Source: JAHEGP01 sp963792875 (GTDB lineage: Bacteria > Pseudomonadota > Gammaproteobacteria > Pseudomonadales > JAHEGP01). Taken from it: 64,000 bases of DNA. The stretch spans positions 81,638 to 145,637 of the forward strand of contig CAWBXV010000009.1 of assembly GCA_963792875.1 (NCBI GenBank). Direction: 5' to 3'. The position numbers and the translations under genes are program-made. Within the stretch, counting starts at the first letter, position 1. Each line of letters starts with the position of its first letter. This document shows, piece after piece, positions 1 to 7,042 of the stretch. The notes under the pieces were generated by a model that was given only the letters and a program-made list of their open reading frames with translations, was not told where the DNA came from and ran no database searches.

Positions 1-1020
1 CAGGGCTATTGCGAATCCAAGGGCCTTTTTTCCGCCCGCAAGGCGGTCATGCAGTACTGCCAGCAGCTGGCCATCGCCAACGTGGAAATCGGCGATATCT
101 TCATGGGCAACGGCGTCAGCGAGCTCATCGTCATGGCCATGCAGGCGCTGCTCAACAATGGCGACGAGCTGCTGATCCCCAGCCCGGACTATCCCCTGTG
201 GACCGCCGCCGTGAAGCTGTCGGGCGGCAAGCCGGTGCACTACGTCTGCGACGAGCAGGCCGACTGGGCGCCCGATCTCGACGATATCCGCAGCAAGATC
301 ACCGACCGCACGCGCGGACTGCTGCTGATCAACCCCAACAACCCCACCGGCGCCGCCTATCCCGAGGACCTGGTCAGGCAGCTGGTGGAGCTGGCGAGCG
401 AACACAAACTGATCCTGTTCGCCGACGAGATCTACGACAAGATCCTCTTCGACGATGCCGTGCACTACCCCGCCGCCCGCTACGCGGAGGATATTCTCTG
501 CATTACCTTCAACGGCCTGTCAAAAGCCTACCGGCTGGCGGGCTTCCGCTCGGGCTGGATGGTCATTTCCGGGGCCAAGCACCGGGCCGGCAACTATATC
601 GAGGGGCTTGAGATACTCGCGTCCATGCGGCTGTGCGCCAACGTTCCCGCCCAGCATGCGGTGCAGACGGCGCTGGGCGGCTACCAGAGCATCAACGACC
701 TGGTCCTGCCGGGTGGCCGCCTGCGCCGGCAGCGCGACTTCGCCTGGGAGCGACTCAACGCCATTCCCGGCGTCAGCTGCACCAAGCCGCAGGGCGCGAT
801 CTACATGTTCCCCCGCCTGGACCCCAAGGTGTACCGGATTATCGACGACGAGAAGATGATCCTCGATTTTGTCACCCAGGAAAAAGTGCTGCTGGTGCAG
901 GGTACGGCCTTCAACCTGCCGACGCCCGATCACTTCCGCGTGGTATTTCTGCCATGGCGCGACGAGCTGGACGCAGCCCTCAGCGCCCTGGAGCGCTTTC
1001 TCCGGCACTACGAGCAGTAG
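1..1020 (+). CDS. alaA: Glutamate-pyruvate (alanine) aminotransferase, 5' end outside window
   Basis: PLP-dependent class I/II aminotransferase that interconverts alanine/2-oxoglutarate and pyruvate/glutamate in the cytoplasm. The reading frame is open from base 1, so the N-terminus (about 65-70 residues by comparison with E. coli AlaA) is missing. The visible part follows AlaA closely: GLFSARKAVMQ near the start, the NGVSELI and PDYPLWTAAV segments, the NPNNPTGA motif, the FADEIYDKI aspartate/tyrosine motif, and the Schiff-base lysine in FNGLSKAYRLAGFRSGW (about 520-570). The C-terminus is complete. The small gene at 1041 follows after 20 bases on the same strand and may be co-transcribed. 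Family assignment is secure; substrate preference is inferred from the overall likeness to AlaA. Confidence 0.93.
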   Translation, partial: QGYCESKGLFSARKAVMQYCQQLAIANVEIGDIFMGNGVSELIVMAMQALLNNGDELLIPSPDYPLWTAAVKLSGGKPVHYVCDEQADWAPDLDDIRSKITDRTRGLLLINPNNPTGAAYPEDLVRQLVELASEHKLILFADEIYDKILFDDAVHYPAARYAEDILCITFNGLSKAYRLAGFRSGWMVISGAKHRAGNYIEGLEILASMRLCANVPAQHAVQTALGGYQSINDLVLPGGRLRRQRDFAWERLNAIPGVSCTKPQGAIYMFPRLDPKVYRIIDDEKMILDFVTQEKVLLVQGTAFNLPTPDHFRVVFLPWRDELDAALSALERFLRHYEQ

Positions 1021-1040
1021 CGGGCGCCGCGCACAGACCT

Positions 1041-1457
1041 ATGGCAGACCTGCACATCGAAGAATTTTGCCACGACACGGCGCGCGTCCTGCTGAAGCTG
1101 TACCGCGCCTTTCCGCGCCAGGCCACGGTCTATGTGGAGGACATCTGCGGCCCGGATCAGCCCGACGAGTTCGGCCTGCACAGCGACCGCTTCAGCGCCT
1201 GCTTCGGCGCGATGCTCTGGCTGGCCCAGGAGGGCTATCTGCGCTACGAGTCGACCATCCGCCAGGAGGCCATCGATCAGGCCGTGCTCAGCCAGATGAG
1301 CATGACGCTGCTCAGCGCTCCCGCCACGGCCGACGCGACGGCGGGGTCAGCCCCCACCCGCGCCGCTGCCCTGCGGCACGCGCTGCAGCACTGTTCGTCG
1401 ACGGCCCTGGCGGACCGGGTCCAGCAGCTGCTGCTGGACGCCCGCAGCTTCCGGTGA
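1041..1457 (+). CDS. Conserved hypothetical protein, 138 aa
   Basis: Not recognised. A 138-residue soluble, slightly acidic protein beginning MADLHIEEFCHDTAR. The first 90 residues look globular, with a CGPDQPDEFGLHSDRF stretch and a hydrophobic FGAMLWLAQEGYLRYES segment. The rest is Ala-rich with a predicted C-terminal helix ending LLLDARSFR. There is no signal peptide and no membrane segment. The ATG at 1041 is chosen because it lies 20 bases after alaA and the conserved-looking part begins there; the frame stays open further upstream only as an antisense or other-frame extension into alaA. There is no good Shine-Dalgarno sequence, which fits translation coupled to alaA. Function unknown. 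Confidence 0.65.
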   Translation: MADLHIEEFCHDTARVLLKLYRAFPRQATVYVEDICGPDQPDEFGLHSDRFSACFGAMLWLAQEGYLRYESTIRQEAIDQAVLSQMSMTLLSAPATADATAGSAPTRAAALRHALQHCSSTALADRVQQLLLDARSFR

Positions 1458-1564
1458 ACGCGGCTGCAGCAACGCCTGCCGATCGCGGCCCGCGCACAGC
1501 GACCAGAATCGGGCACTGCGCAACGCCGGATGGCATTCCTGAGAAACAGGCCACGAACCGCCAC

Positions 1565-1588
1565 AAAAAGCCCCTCAGACAAGGGCTT
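1565..1588 (-). terminator. Possible weak intrinsic terminator on the minus strand
   Basis: On the minus strand AAGCCC (1588-1583) can pair with GGGCTT (1573-1568) around a 9-base loop, followed by a short T run. It could end minus-strand transcription from pdxB, although a plus-strand gene (1719-1928) lies between. The stem is short, so this is tentative. The rest of 1458-1718 is AT-richer than its surroundings and holds no gene that I can see. Confidence 0.35.
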
Positions 1589-1718
1589 GGGCTATAGTAA
1601 ACACACAAAGCGATGCAATATTAACCAATATTTCATGGCTTTTTTGGGGTTTTTCGGAGTCCCATAGCATCAGGACGTCCATTTGCTGTTAGTATGCTTT
1701 TTATAGACAGGAAGCGTA

Positions 1719-1928
1719 ATGATCCAGAAACCACGGCCAACTATCATGACTGACTCACACGAAAGCAAGAGCAGCTATCGAAAGCTCGACGAGGAATTTC
1801 TGCACAGTGCCGCTATCATCGACGCCGATGGACGCGAAATCGCCATCACCAAGGAAATGATCGACCTGGCCTGCGACCAGCTCGCTCTTCAGATCGAGGA
1901 ATTCCAGCACAGCCAGCAGACGCGGTAA
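1719..1928 (+). CDS. Small PA1571-like protein, 69 aa
   Basis: A 69-residue protein whose centre, AAIIDADGREIAITKEMID, resembles the short Pseudomonas PA1571-type proteins (an IIDxxGRE-ITxxMI pattern recalled from memory). The role of that family is not known to me. The ATG at 1719 is preceded by AGGAAG at a 4-5 base spacing, which decides the start over the ATG at 1747. The protein is charged, has no membrane segment and its C-terminal third is probably helical. It lies alone between alaA/1041 and the convergent pdxB, downstream of an AT-rich stretch, so it probably has its own promoter. No other clue to function. Confidence 0.6.
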   Translation: MIQKPRPTIMTDSHESKSSYRKLDEEFLHSAAIIDADGREIAITKEMIDLACDQLALQIEEFQHSQQTR

Positions 1929-1983
1929 CCTGCCCACCGCACTGCGGGCTGCGTCAATGACACGCCTGTCCGGCGGCATCGCG

Positions 1984-3123
1984 CTAGCGCGATGCTGATT
2001 CCGGCCCCTCTATGGCGTCCAGTGTAGCCGCCAGAGCGTGGGGCGCCCCGCTTTCTGACCGATAAAAGCTGGCCTCTCTGCGCACCGGGTAATCCCGACG
2101 CAGCCGTTCAAACGCCTGCACCCTGTCCGTCGCCTGCTGCAATGCCACGCGCATGCGGCGGTCGTCGGCCGCAATATCGTAGATACCCGGCATCGCAGCA
2201 AGCAGCGCGCGCCATTCCCCAGGCCCGCTGCGGCGGGCGCGCTGCTCGACGCCCCCACCGCACTCCGCTGCCGCCAGCGGCGGCAACGCCAGCCAGCGGC
2301 GCAGAGCGCTGCCGACCATGCGCGTGCCCTGCACCTTGCCGTCGTAGCTGTAGCCGGCGATATGCGGGGTGGCCAGCGCCACCCGCCCGAGCAGCTCCGG
2401 GGCGATCTCCGGCTCGCGCTCCCAGACGTCCAGCACCGCCGTCAGATCGGGCCTGGATGACAGCGCCTGGGCCAACGCGCGATTATCCACCACCGCCCCC
2501 CGGCTGGTGTTGATCAGGGTGGCGCCAGGCCGCAGCGCCGCCAGCCGCGCGGCATCCAGCATATGCCAGGTGGGGAAGGGTCCGCCACGGCTCAGCGGCG
2601 TATGCAGGGTGATCACATCGGCCTGCGCCAGCAGCGCATCGAGCGAAGCCAACCGCCCCTCCCGCGGGCCGCCTGCCAGCAGCGGGTCGAACGCCACGCA
2701 CGCCAGGCCCAGCGTGCGCAGCAGCCGGTACAGGCGCAGGCCGATATGACCCAGGCCCACCACGCCGACAACGGCGTGGTCGAGATCGAGGCCGCGGGCG
2801 GACACCAGGTGACCCAACGCCGCCCAGACGTACTCCACCACGGAGCGCGCGTTGGCCCCAGGCGCATGAGCGAAAGCGATGCCGGCGGCGTCGAGGTAGG
2901 CCCGGTCTATGTGGTCGATGCCGGCAGTGCAGGACCCGACGAAGCGCACGCCGCTGCCCTCCAGCAGGGCGCGGTCGACCCGGGTGACCGAGCGCACCAG
3001 CAGCACGTCGACATCGCCGAGGTCCGCCGCGGCCAGGGACCGCCCCGGCCCCCGGCGCAACTCACCGAGGTCTGCGAAGTAGCGCTCGCACTCGGGAATG
3101 TTTTCGTCGGCAAACAGGATCAA
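1984..3123 (-). CDS. pdxB: Erythronate-4-phosphate dehydrogenase
   Basis: Second enzyme of the DXP-dependent pyridoxal 5'-phosphate pathway; it oxidises 4-phosphoerythronate to 3-hydroxy-2-oxo-4-phosphobutanoate. It is a D-2-hydroxyacid dehydrogenase of 379 residues, the usual PdxB length. Visible are the N-terminal ILFADENIPECERYF, the GSCTAGIDHID segment, the NAD-binding GVVGLGHIGLRLYRLL glycine motif, the HTPLSRGGPFPTWHM loop, NTSRGAVVDNRAL and the catalytic-histidine region TPHIAGYSYDGKVQGT. I chose a TTG start at 3123: it overlaps the epmC stop as TTGA, has GGAG 5 bases upstream, and gives the family's usual N-terminus. An upstream ATG at 3183 would add 20 residues that lie over epmC. 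Translational coupling to epmC is likely. Confidence 0.92.
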   Translation of the reverse strand: MILFADENIPECERYFADLGELRRGPGRSLAAADLGDVDVLLVRSVTRVDRALLEGSGVRFVGSCTAGIDHIDRAYLDAAGIAFAHAPGANARSVVEYVWAALGHLVSARGLDLDHAVVGVVGLGHIGLRLYRLLRTLGLACVAFDPLLAGGPREGRLASLDALLAQADVITLHTPLSRGGPFPTWHMLDAARLAALRPGATLINTSRGAVVDNRALAQALSSRPDLTAVLDVWEREPEIAPELLGRVALATPHIAGYSYDGKVQGTRMVGSALRRWLALPPLAAAECGGGVEQRARRSGPGEWRALLAAMPGIYDIAADDRRMRVALQQATDRVQAFERLRRDYPVRREASFYRSESGAPHALAATLDAIEGPESASR

Positions 3124-3671
3124 GACAGCTCCACTCCCCGCGACCGGCCGACGTAACGCTCGCTTGTCCCATAGTACCGGCACAGCGCGCGGTAAAATGT
3201 GGCGGCGCGGTGCGGCAGTCCCAGCCGCCCGAAGGCATCGACCTGCTCGCGGACGGCACCGGCAAAACGGCTGTCGGGACCGATAGCGCCCTGGAGGTTG
3301 TCGGCGCTGATGTGGAAGCGGTGAGCGCAGCCCTGCGCAAACACCGACTCCAGGGCCTGGGGCCGCACCTCGACCTGCTCAAAGCGTCGCTGCTCGGCCG
3401 CACTGCGCCCATCGGGCACATACCAGTAACCGTAGTCCTCACAAAGCCGCCGTCGCGGCCCGGCGATGCACCAGTGCGCCACTTCGTGCAGGGCGCTGGA
3501 AAAATGCCCCTCGAGGTAGAAAATGCGATGGCATTCCCCGGGCTGGACGGCCGGCAGATAAAGCGGCTCGACGGGCGCCGCCAGCAGGCGGGTGGCATAA
3601 TCGTCGAAGAAGCAGCGGGCAAAAATATCCTCCAGATCGGCGCAACGCCGCTCCTGCGCCGTCACAGCCAC
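3120..3671 (-). CDS. epmC: Elongation factor P hydroxylase
   Basis: YfcM/EpmC-type enzyme that hydroxylates the beta-lysyl-lysine of elongation factor P. The match to E. coli EpmC runs almost end to end: LEDIFARCFFDDYATRL, the metal-binding SALHEVAHWCIAG (HExxH), YGYWYVPDGR, FEQVEVRPQALE, and FHISADNLQG. The frame is open up to a GTG at 3758, but that adds about 29 non-conserved residues and runs into a good divergent promoter (3750-3778). The GTG at 3671 gives 183 residues, matching the family length of about 182; GTG at 3665 is equally possible. The stop overlaps the TTG start of pdxB. Pairing of epmC with pdxB suggests a two-gene operon. Confidence 0.85.
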   Translation of the reverse strand: MAVTAQERRCADLEDIFARCFFDDYATRLLAAPVEPLYLPAVQPGECHRIFYLEGHFSSALHEVAHWCIAGPRRRLCEDYGYWYVPDGRSAAEQRRFEQVEVRPQALESVFAQGCAHRFHISADNLQGAIGPDSRFAGAVREQVDAFGRLGLPHRAATFYRALCRYYGTSERYVGRSRGVELS

Positions 3672-3749
3672 CGCACAGGGATTGACCTTCTGCAGATTCA
3701 CCGTCGTCCTCGCCGCCTTGCCAACCGCCACCACAGCCAACCACCCCAC

Positions 3750-3778
3750 TTGGCGCACACTGCGATGCGCCCTATACT
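3750..3778 (+). promoter_or_regulatory. Sigma-70-type promoter for the gene at 3827
   Basis: TTGGCG (3750-3755) and TATACT (3773-3778) are separated by exactly 17 bases. A start of transcription near 3785 would give a leader of about 40 bases before the ATG at 3827. Confidence 0.6.
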
Positions 3779-3826
3779 GAACCCTGTCACACCATCTGCA
3801 GAAACCTCTACAGGGAGGCGATTGAG

Positions 3827-4522
3827 ATGGCTACCGACCCACACAGCGCACACCGGAACGTCTTCGATATCTTCAGCGGTCTCAATCTGGCGGACGTTCC
3901 CGGCCCCACCCGCATCCTGCGGCTCGCCCCCGAGTACGACGGCATCTGTATGCTGTATTCAAACTATACCGGAGCGGACCGATTATACAGCATGAAGATC
4001 CTGTGCTGGGCGCTGCTGGAAGACGGCACGATCGACGGCGTGGTGCCCTGGTTCGACGGCATACGGCGCTGCTCCAGCATGGACGACGCGGAGATCGGCT
4101 TGTGGGAGGGCTACCACGAGCCCCAGAGCGACCATATCTTTTTCGAACCGCCGGTACACAAGGCCTGCGAACTGCAGGCTTCCCAACGCTTCTTCGCGCG
4201 CCCGCAGCGGGCCGGGCCCGAGGGCATCCAGGAGATCGCCGACATTATCGGCACGCACGCGCTGTTCATCGATGCGCTGCACCGGGAGCTGACGCTCACC
4301 GAGGTGATCAGCTGGCGGCTGCATGCCAATGGCCGGCTGACGGCCATGCTGATCGATCAGGAGCGCATCACCACCACCCCCGTGCTGCCTGGGGACCCCT
4401 GCCTGCGGGCCGCTGAGGAGGACCCGACCTTTCACTACTTCTTTCAGCACGACCTCTCCAACCAGATCAAGAGCCGGGAGCCGGAAGCCATGGCGGCAGT
4501 GGCCATGCTGCTGCAGCGCTAG
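3827..4522 (+). CDS. Conserved hypothetical protein, 231 aa
   Basis: Not recognised. A soluble protein of 231 residues with no signal peptide, starting MATDPHSAHRNVFDIFSGLN. Features that may help a search are LRLAPEYDGICMLYSNY, a tryptophan-rich WALLEDGTIDGVVPWFDGI, and IGLWEGYHEPQSDHIFFEP. The ATG has GGAGG about 8 bases upstream (cagggaggcg) and a promoter at 3750-3778. Its stop codon overlaps the convergent tusA stop, so the two genes meet end to end with no terminator between them. A cytoplasmic protein of unknown function; a single-gene unit by context. Confidence 0.7.
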   Translation: MATDPHSAHRNVFDIFSGLNLADVPGPTRILRLAPEYDGICMLYSNYTGADRLYSMKILCWALLEDGTIDGVVPWFDGIRRCSSMDDAEIGLWEGYHEPQSDHIFFEPPVHKACELQASQRFFARPQRAGPEGIQEIADIIGTHALFIDALHRELTLTEVISWRLHANGRLTAMLIDQERITTTPVLPGDPCLRAAEEDPTFHYFFQHDLSNQIKSREPEAMAAVAMLLQR

Positions 4523-4758
4523 GCTTTGCGGATCAGGTAATGGTAGCGGCCCTCACTCACCCACTGCTCGGCCAGGGCGTGGCCGAGAAAGGTGCAGAAC
4601 TTGGGAATATCGCGCTCGGTGGAAGGGTCCGTGGCAATGACCTCCAGCCATTCACCAGCGGCGATATCGCGTATCTTGTTGTGCAGCATCATCACCGGTT
4701 CGGGACAATACAGGCCGCTGGCATCGAGCGTGGCCGCGGGCTTTCGAGCGGTCGTCAT
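4519..4758 (-). CDS. tusA: Sulfur carrier protein TusA
   Basis: A 79-residue member of the SirA/YedF/TusA family, which accepts persulfide sulfur from IscS and passes it on for 2-thiouridine formation in tRNA and other uses. The signature is at the N-terminus: LDASGLYCPEPVMMLHNKIR, with the active cysteine in the CPEP motif, followed by the AAGEWLEVIATDPSTERDIPKFC beta-alpha-beta core (split here in the reading: GEWLEVIATDP, then STERDIPKFC). Length equals E. coli TusA (81). It is transcribed away from the gene at 4869 and converges on the gene ending at 4522, with the two TAG stops overlapping. Confidence 0.93.
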   Translation of the reverse strand: MTTARKPAATLDASGLYCPEPVMMLHNKIRDIAAGEWLEVIATDPSTERDIPKFCTFLGHALAEQWVSEGRYHYLIRKA

Positions 4759-4868
4759 GGGTCTCCTGGGGGCCTATCGCACCGTTCTGTCAGGGCGCGC
4801 ATGGTAAGCGAATTTGGCGCGACACTGAAGTACCGGGGGGCCGACAGCGGCCCGGCCGGCAGCCAGCC

Positions 4869-5252
4869 ATGAACGCCGACAGCTACCGCACCATGCCACT
4901 GGCCGAGTGCCTGCACATGACCTTCGATGTGCTGCGCACGGACTACCCCGCGCTGGCGCTGGCCGCCAGAAACGCCGGCGGCGTCCCCACCGGGTTGGCG
5001 GGCGACGAATTCCTGCAGTTTCTGCGGCAGACGCCCGCCCCGCTGTGCCATGCCGTGGTGGCTGCCCTGGCCGATCTGAATCACCAGAACCAGCGCCACG
5101 GCACCTCCGAGCAGTGCATCGCGCTGCGCAGGCTGCTGCTGATCTGGATGGAGTGGGAGCTGCTCACTGGCGCTCGCCCCCCTGGCGACGCGCCTGCCAC
5201 TGCTCGCGCGACAGCAGCGCCGCGTGCCCCGTGCGCGGATCATAGGCAATGA
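4869..5252 (+). CDS. Hypothetical protein, 127 aa, overlapping yheU in antisense
   Basis: Not recognised. Residues 1-100 look like a folded helical protein (MNADSYRTMPLAECLHMTF, then a region ending LRRLLLIWMEWELLTG). The last 25-28 residues are a low-complexity Ala/Pro/Arg tail that lies over the C-terminal codons of the convergent yheU gene (89-base overlap). The tail may be real, or a one-base error may have removed the proper stop. No signal peptide or membrane helix. The gene lies divergent to tusA across a 110-base gap. Confidence 0.55.
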   Translation: MNADSYRTMPLAECLHMTFDVLRTDYPALALAARNAGGVPTGLAGDEFLQFLRQTPAPLCHAVVAALADLNHQNQRHGTSEQCIALRRLLLIWMEWELLTGARPPGDAPATARATAAPRAPCADHRQ

Positions 5253-5415
5253 CCACGTCACCGGCGGCGAGCGCGACTCTCACCTGCTCGACCCGGCGCT
5301 CCAGGGGGCACTCGCGCTCGCCATAGTCCGTGCCGTCGCGCGTGACCCACTCTTCTATCAGGCCCTGCAGCGCCTGTTCGGAGACGCGCTCGGCCGGCAC
5401 CCTGATCAAGGACAT
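5164..5415 (-). CDS. yheU: YheU/UPF0270 family protein
   Basis: An 83-residue protein of the UPF0270 family. The match to E. coli YheU is clear around the centre: LQGLIEEWVTRDGTDYGERE (E. coli has ENLIESFVLREGTDYGEHE), followed by LERRVEQVRVALAAGDVVI. The function of the family is unknown. The ATG at 5415 gives the short MSLIRVPAERVSEQAL beginning typical of the family. It lies 24 bases downstream of phoU on the same strand and may be read through from the phosphate operon. Its 3' end overlaps the opposite gene at 4869-5252. Confidence 0.85.
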   Translation of the reverse strand: MSLIRVPAERVSEQALQGLIEEWVTRDGTDYGERECPLERRVEQVRVALAAGDVVIAYDPRTGHAALLSREQWQARRQGGERQ

Positions 5416-5439
5416 GAGACCTCCCCCGGGCGGCGCCCG

Positions 5440-6165
5440 CTAGTCGCCCTGCAACTGGGCCGCCACCTCGCTCGCCTCCAGATGTCGGACGTCGCGGCCG
5501 ACGACCAGGTAGATGACGTACTCGGCAATGTTTCTGGCGTGATCGCCAACCCGCTCCAGCGCGCGCAGCGCCCAGATCACGTTCAGCAACCGGTCGATCT
5601 GACCCGGCTCCTGATGCATCTGCGCCACCATCCCGCGCAGGGCCGCGCCGTACTCGAGATCGGCCACCTCCTCCTCCCGCACTACGGCCAGGGCGGGCTC
5701 GGCATCGAGCCGGGCCAGCGCATCGAGCGCCACGCGCAGCATTTCGCACACGCGCTCTCCCAGCCTGTGCACTTCAGCGATACCCGGTGCGCCGCGCCCA
5801 CCGCTGGCGGACAACTGAATGGCCTGGCGGGCGATCTTGGCGGCCTCGTCGCCGATCCGCTCCAGATCGGTATTGAGCTTGCCGATGGCGATCACCAGGC
5901 GCAGATCGCTGGCCGCCGGTTGACGCCGCGCCAGTATGCGGGCGCACTGCTCGTCGATGGAGACCTCCATGGCGTCGACGCTGCTGTCGTCGTCCAGAAT
6001 CCGCTGCGCGACGCCGGTATCGCCGCGCACCAGCGCGCCGACCGCCTGCGCGACGTGCTTCTCGACCAGCCCCCCCATGGCCATGAGGTGGTTCTTCAGA
6101 GCGTCCAGTTCACGATTGTACTGCGCCGATATATGCTGCGTGTAACCCGCTTCCATCCTGTTCAT
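5440..6165 (-). CDS. phoU: Phosphate signalling complex protein PhoU
   Basis: Cytoplasmic metal-binding helical protein that links the PstSCAB transporter to PhoR and keeps the Pho regulon off when phosphate is plentiful. It consists of two PhoU three-helix repeats: the first holds DSSVDAMEVSIDEQCARILARRQPA in two parts (DSSVDAMEVSIDEQC; ARILARRQPAASDLR), the second holds YGAALRGMVAQM and ALERVGDHARNIAEYVIYLV, matching the conserved ERIGDxxxNIAE motif that also appears in repeat 1 (LERIGDEAAKIA). The start is the ATG at 6165 (MNRMEAGYTQHIS); a GTG three codons upstream is possible. It lies 16 bases after pstB and closes the pst operon. Confidence 0.95.
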   Translation of the reverse strand: MNRMEAGYTQHISAQYNRELDALKNHLMAMGGLVEKHVAQAVGALVRGDTGVAQRILDDDSSVDAMEVSIDEQCARILARRQPAASDLRLVIAIGKLNTDLERIGDEAAKIARQAIQLSASGGRGAPGIAEVHRLGERVCEMLRVALDALARLDAEPALAVVREEEVADLEYGAALRGMVAQMHQEPGQIDRLLNVIWALRALERVGDHARNIAEYVIYLVVGRDVRHLEASEVAAQLQGD

Positions 6166-6181
6166 TGCTCTCACCCCAGCA

Positions 6182-7042
6182 TCAACCGTAACGGCCCGTG
6201 ATGTAGTCTTCCGTCTGCTTCAGCGACGGGTTGGTAAACAGCGCCGCGGTGTCATCGAATTCGACCACCCGCCCCAGGTGCATGAAGGCCGTGTAATCGG
6301 ATACGCGGGCCGCCTGCTGCATGTTATGCGTGACAATGACGATGGTATAACGTTCCTTCAGGTGGTAGATCAGCTCCTCGATCTTCAAGGTGGAGAGCGG
6401 ATCGAGCGCCGATGCCGGCTCATCCAGCAGCAGTACCTCCGGCTCAACGGCAATGGTGCGGGCGATGACCAGGCGCTGCTGCTGACCGCCCGATAAGGTC
6501 AGCGCGCTATCGCGCAGCCGGTCTTTCACCTCGTCCCACAATGCTGCCGCCACCAGCGACCGCTCGACCACCTCGTCGAGAATGCGCCGGCTCCTGATAC
6601 CTTGAATGCGCAGTCCGTAGGCGACATTGTCATAGACGGACTTGGGAAAGGGGTTGGGCTTCTGGAACACCATGCCGACGCGACGCCGCAGCTGCGGCAG
6701 GTCGATACCGCGCCGATAGATGTCTTCGCCGTCGATCAGCACCCGCCCCTCCAGGCGGCAGCCGTCCAGCAGCTCGTTCATGCGGTTGAAGCAGCGCAGC
6801 AGGGTCGTCTTGCCGCAGCCGCTGGGCCCGATCAGGGCGGTGATGCGGTTCCTGGGCACCGCCAGATCGATGTCGCAGAGAACGCGCTGCGCCTCTCCCA
6901 GATAGAGGTTGAGGCTCTCGGCGCGCAGGCAGACCGCCTCGGCGCCGGTATCGGCCAGCTCAGCTGCGCCGGGCGCAGGCCGCGACGCCGGGCCCTCGCC
7001 GGCCATCGACCACGACGGCGGTGCAGCACCTCGCTTCAGCAT
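6182..7042 (-). CDS. pstB: Phosphate ABC transporter ATP-binding protein
   Basis: ATPase subunit of the high-affinity phosphate importer. The protein has 286 residues. It has Walker A in IGPSGCGKTTLLRCFNRMN, a Q-loop in GMVFQKPNPFPKSVYDNVAY, the ABC signature LSGGQQQRLVIARTIA, Walker B VLLLDEPASALDP, and the H-loop VTHNMQQAARVSDYTAF. The N-terminus carries about 40 extra Ala/Pro-rich residues before the ABC core, as in other marine PstB. The ATG at 7042 overlaps the pstA stop (TGATG), so translation is coupled. Confidence 0.96.
   Translation of the reverse strand: MLKRGAAPPSWSMAGEGPASRPAPGAAELADTGAEAVCLRAESLNLYLGEAQRVLCDIDLAVPRNRITALIGPSGCGKTTLLRCFNRMNELLDGCRLEGRVLIDGEDIYRRGIDLPQLRRRVGMVFQKPNPFPKSVYDNVAYGLRIQGIRSRRILDEVVERSLVAAALWDEVKDRLRDSALTLSGGQQQRLVIARTIAVEPEVLLLDEPASALDPLSTLKIEELIYHLKERYTIVIVTHNMQQAARVSDYTAFMHLGRVVEFDDTAALFTNPSLKQTEDYITGRYG

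Noticed and set aside
3672..3758. Longer epmC starting at GTG 3758
   Set aside because: The added residues are not family-like and overlap the promoter of the divergent gene at 3827.
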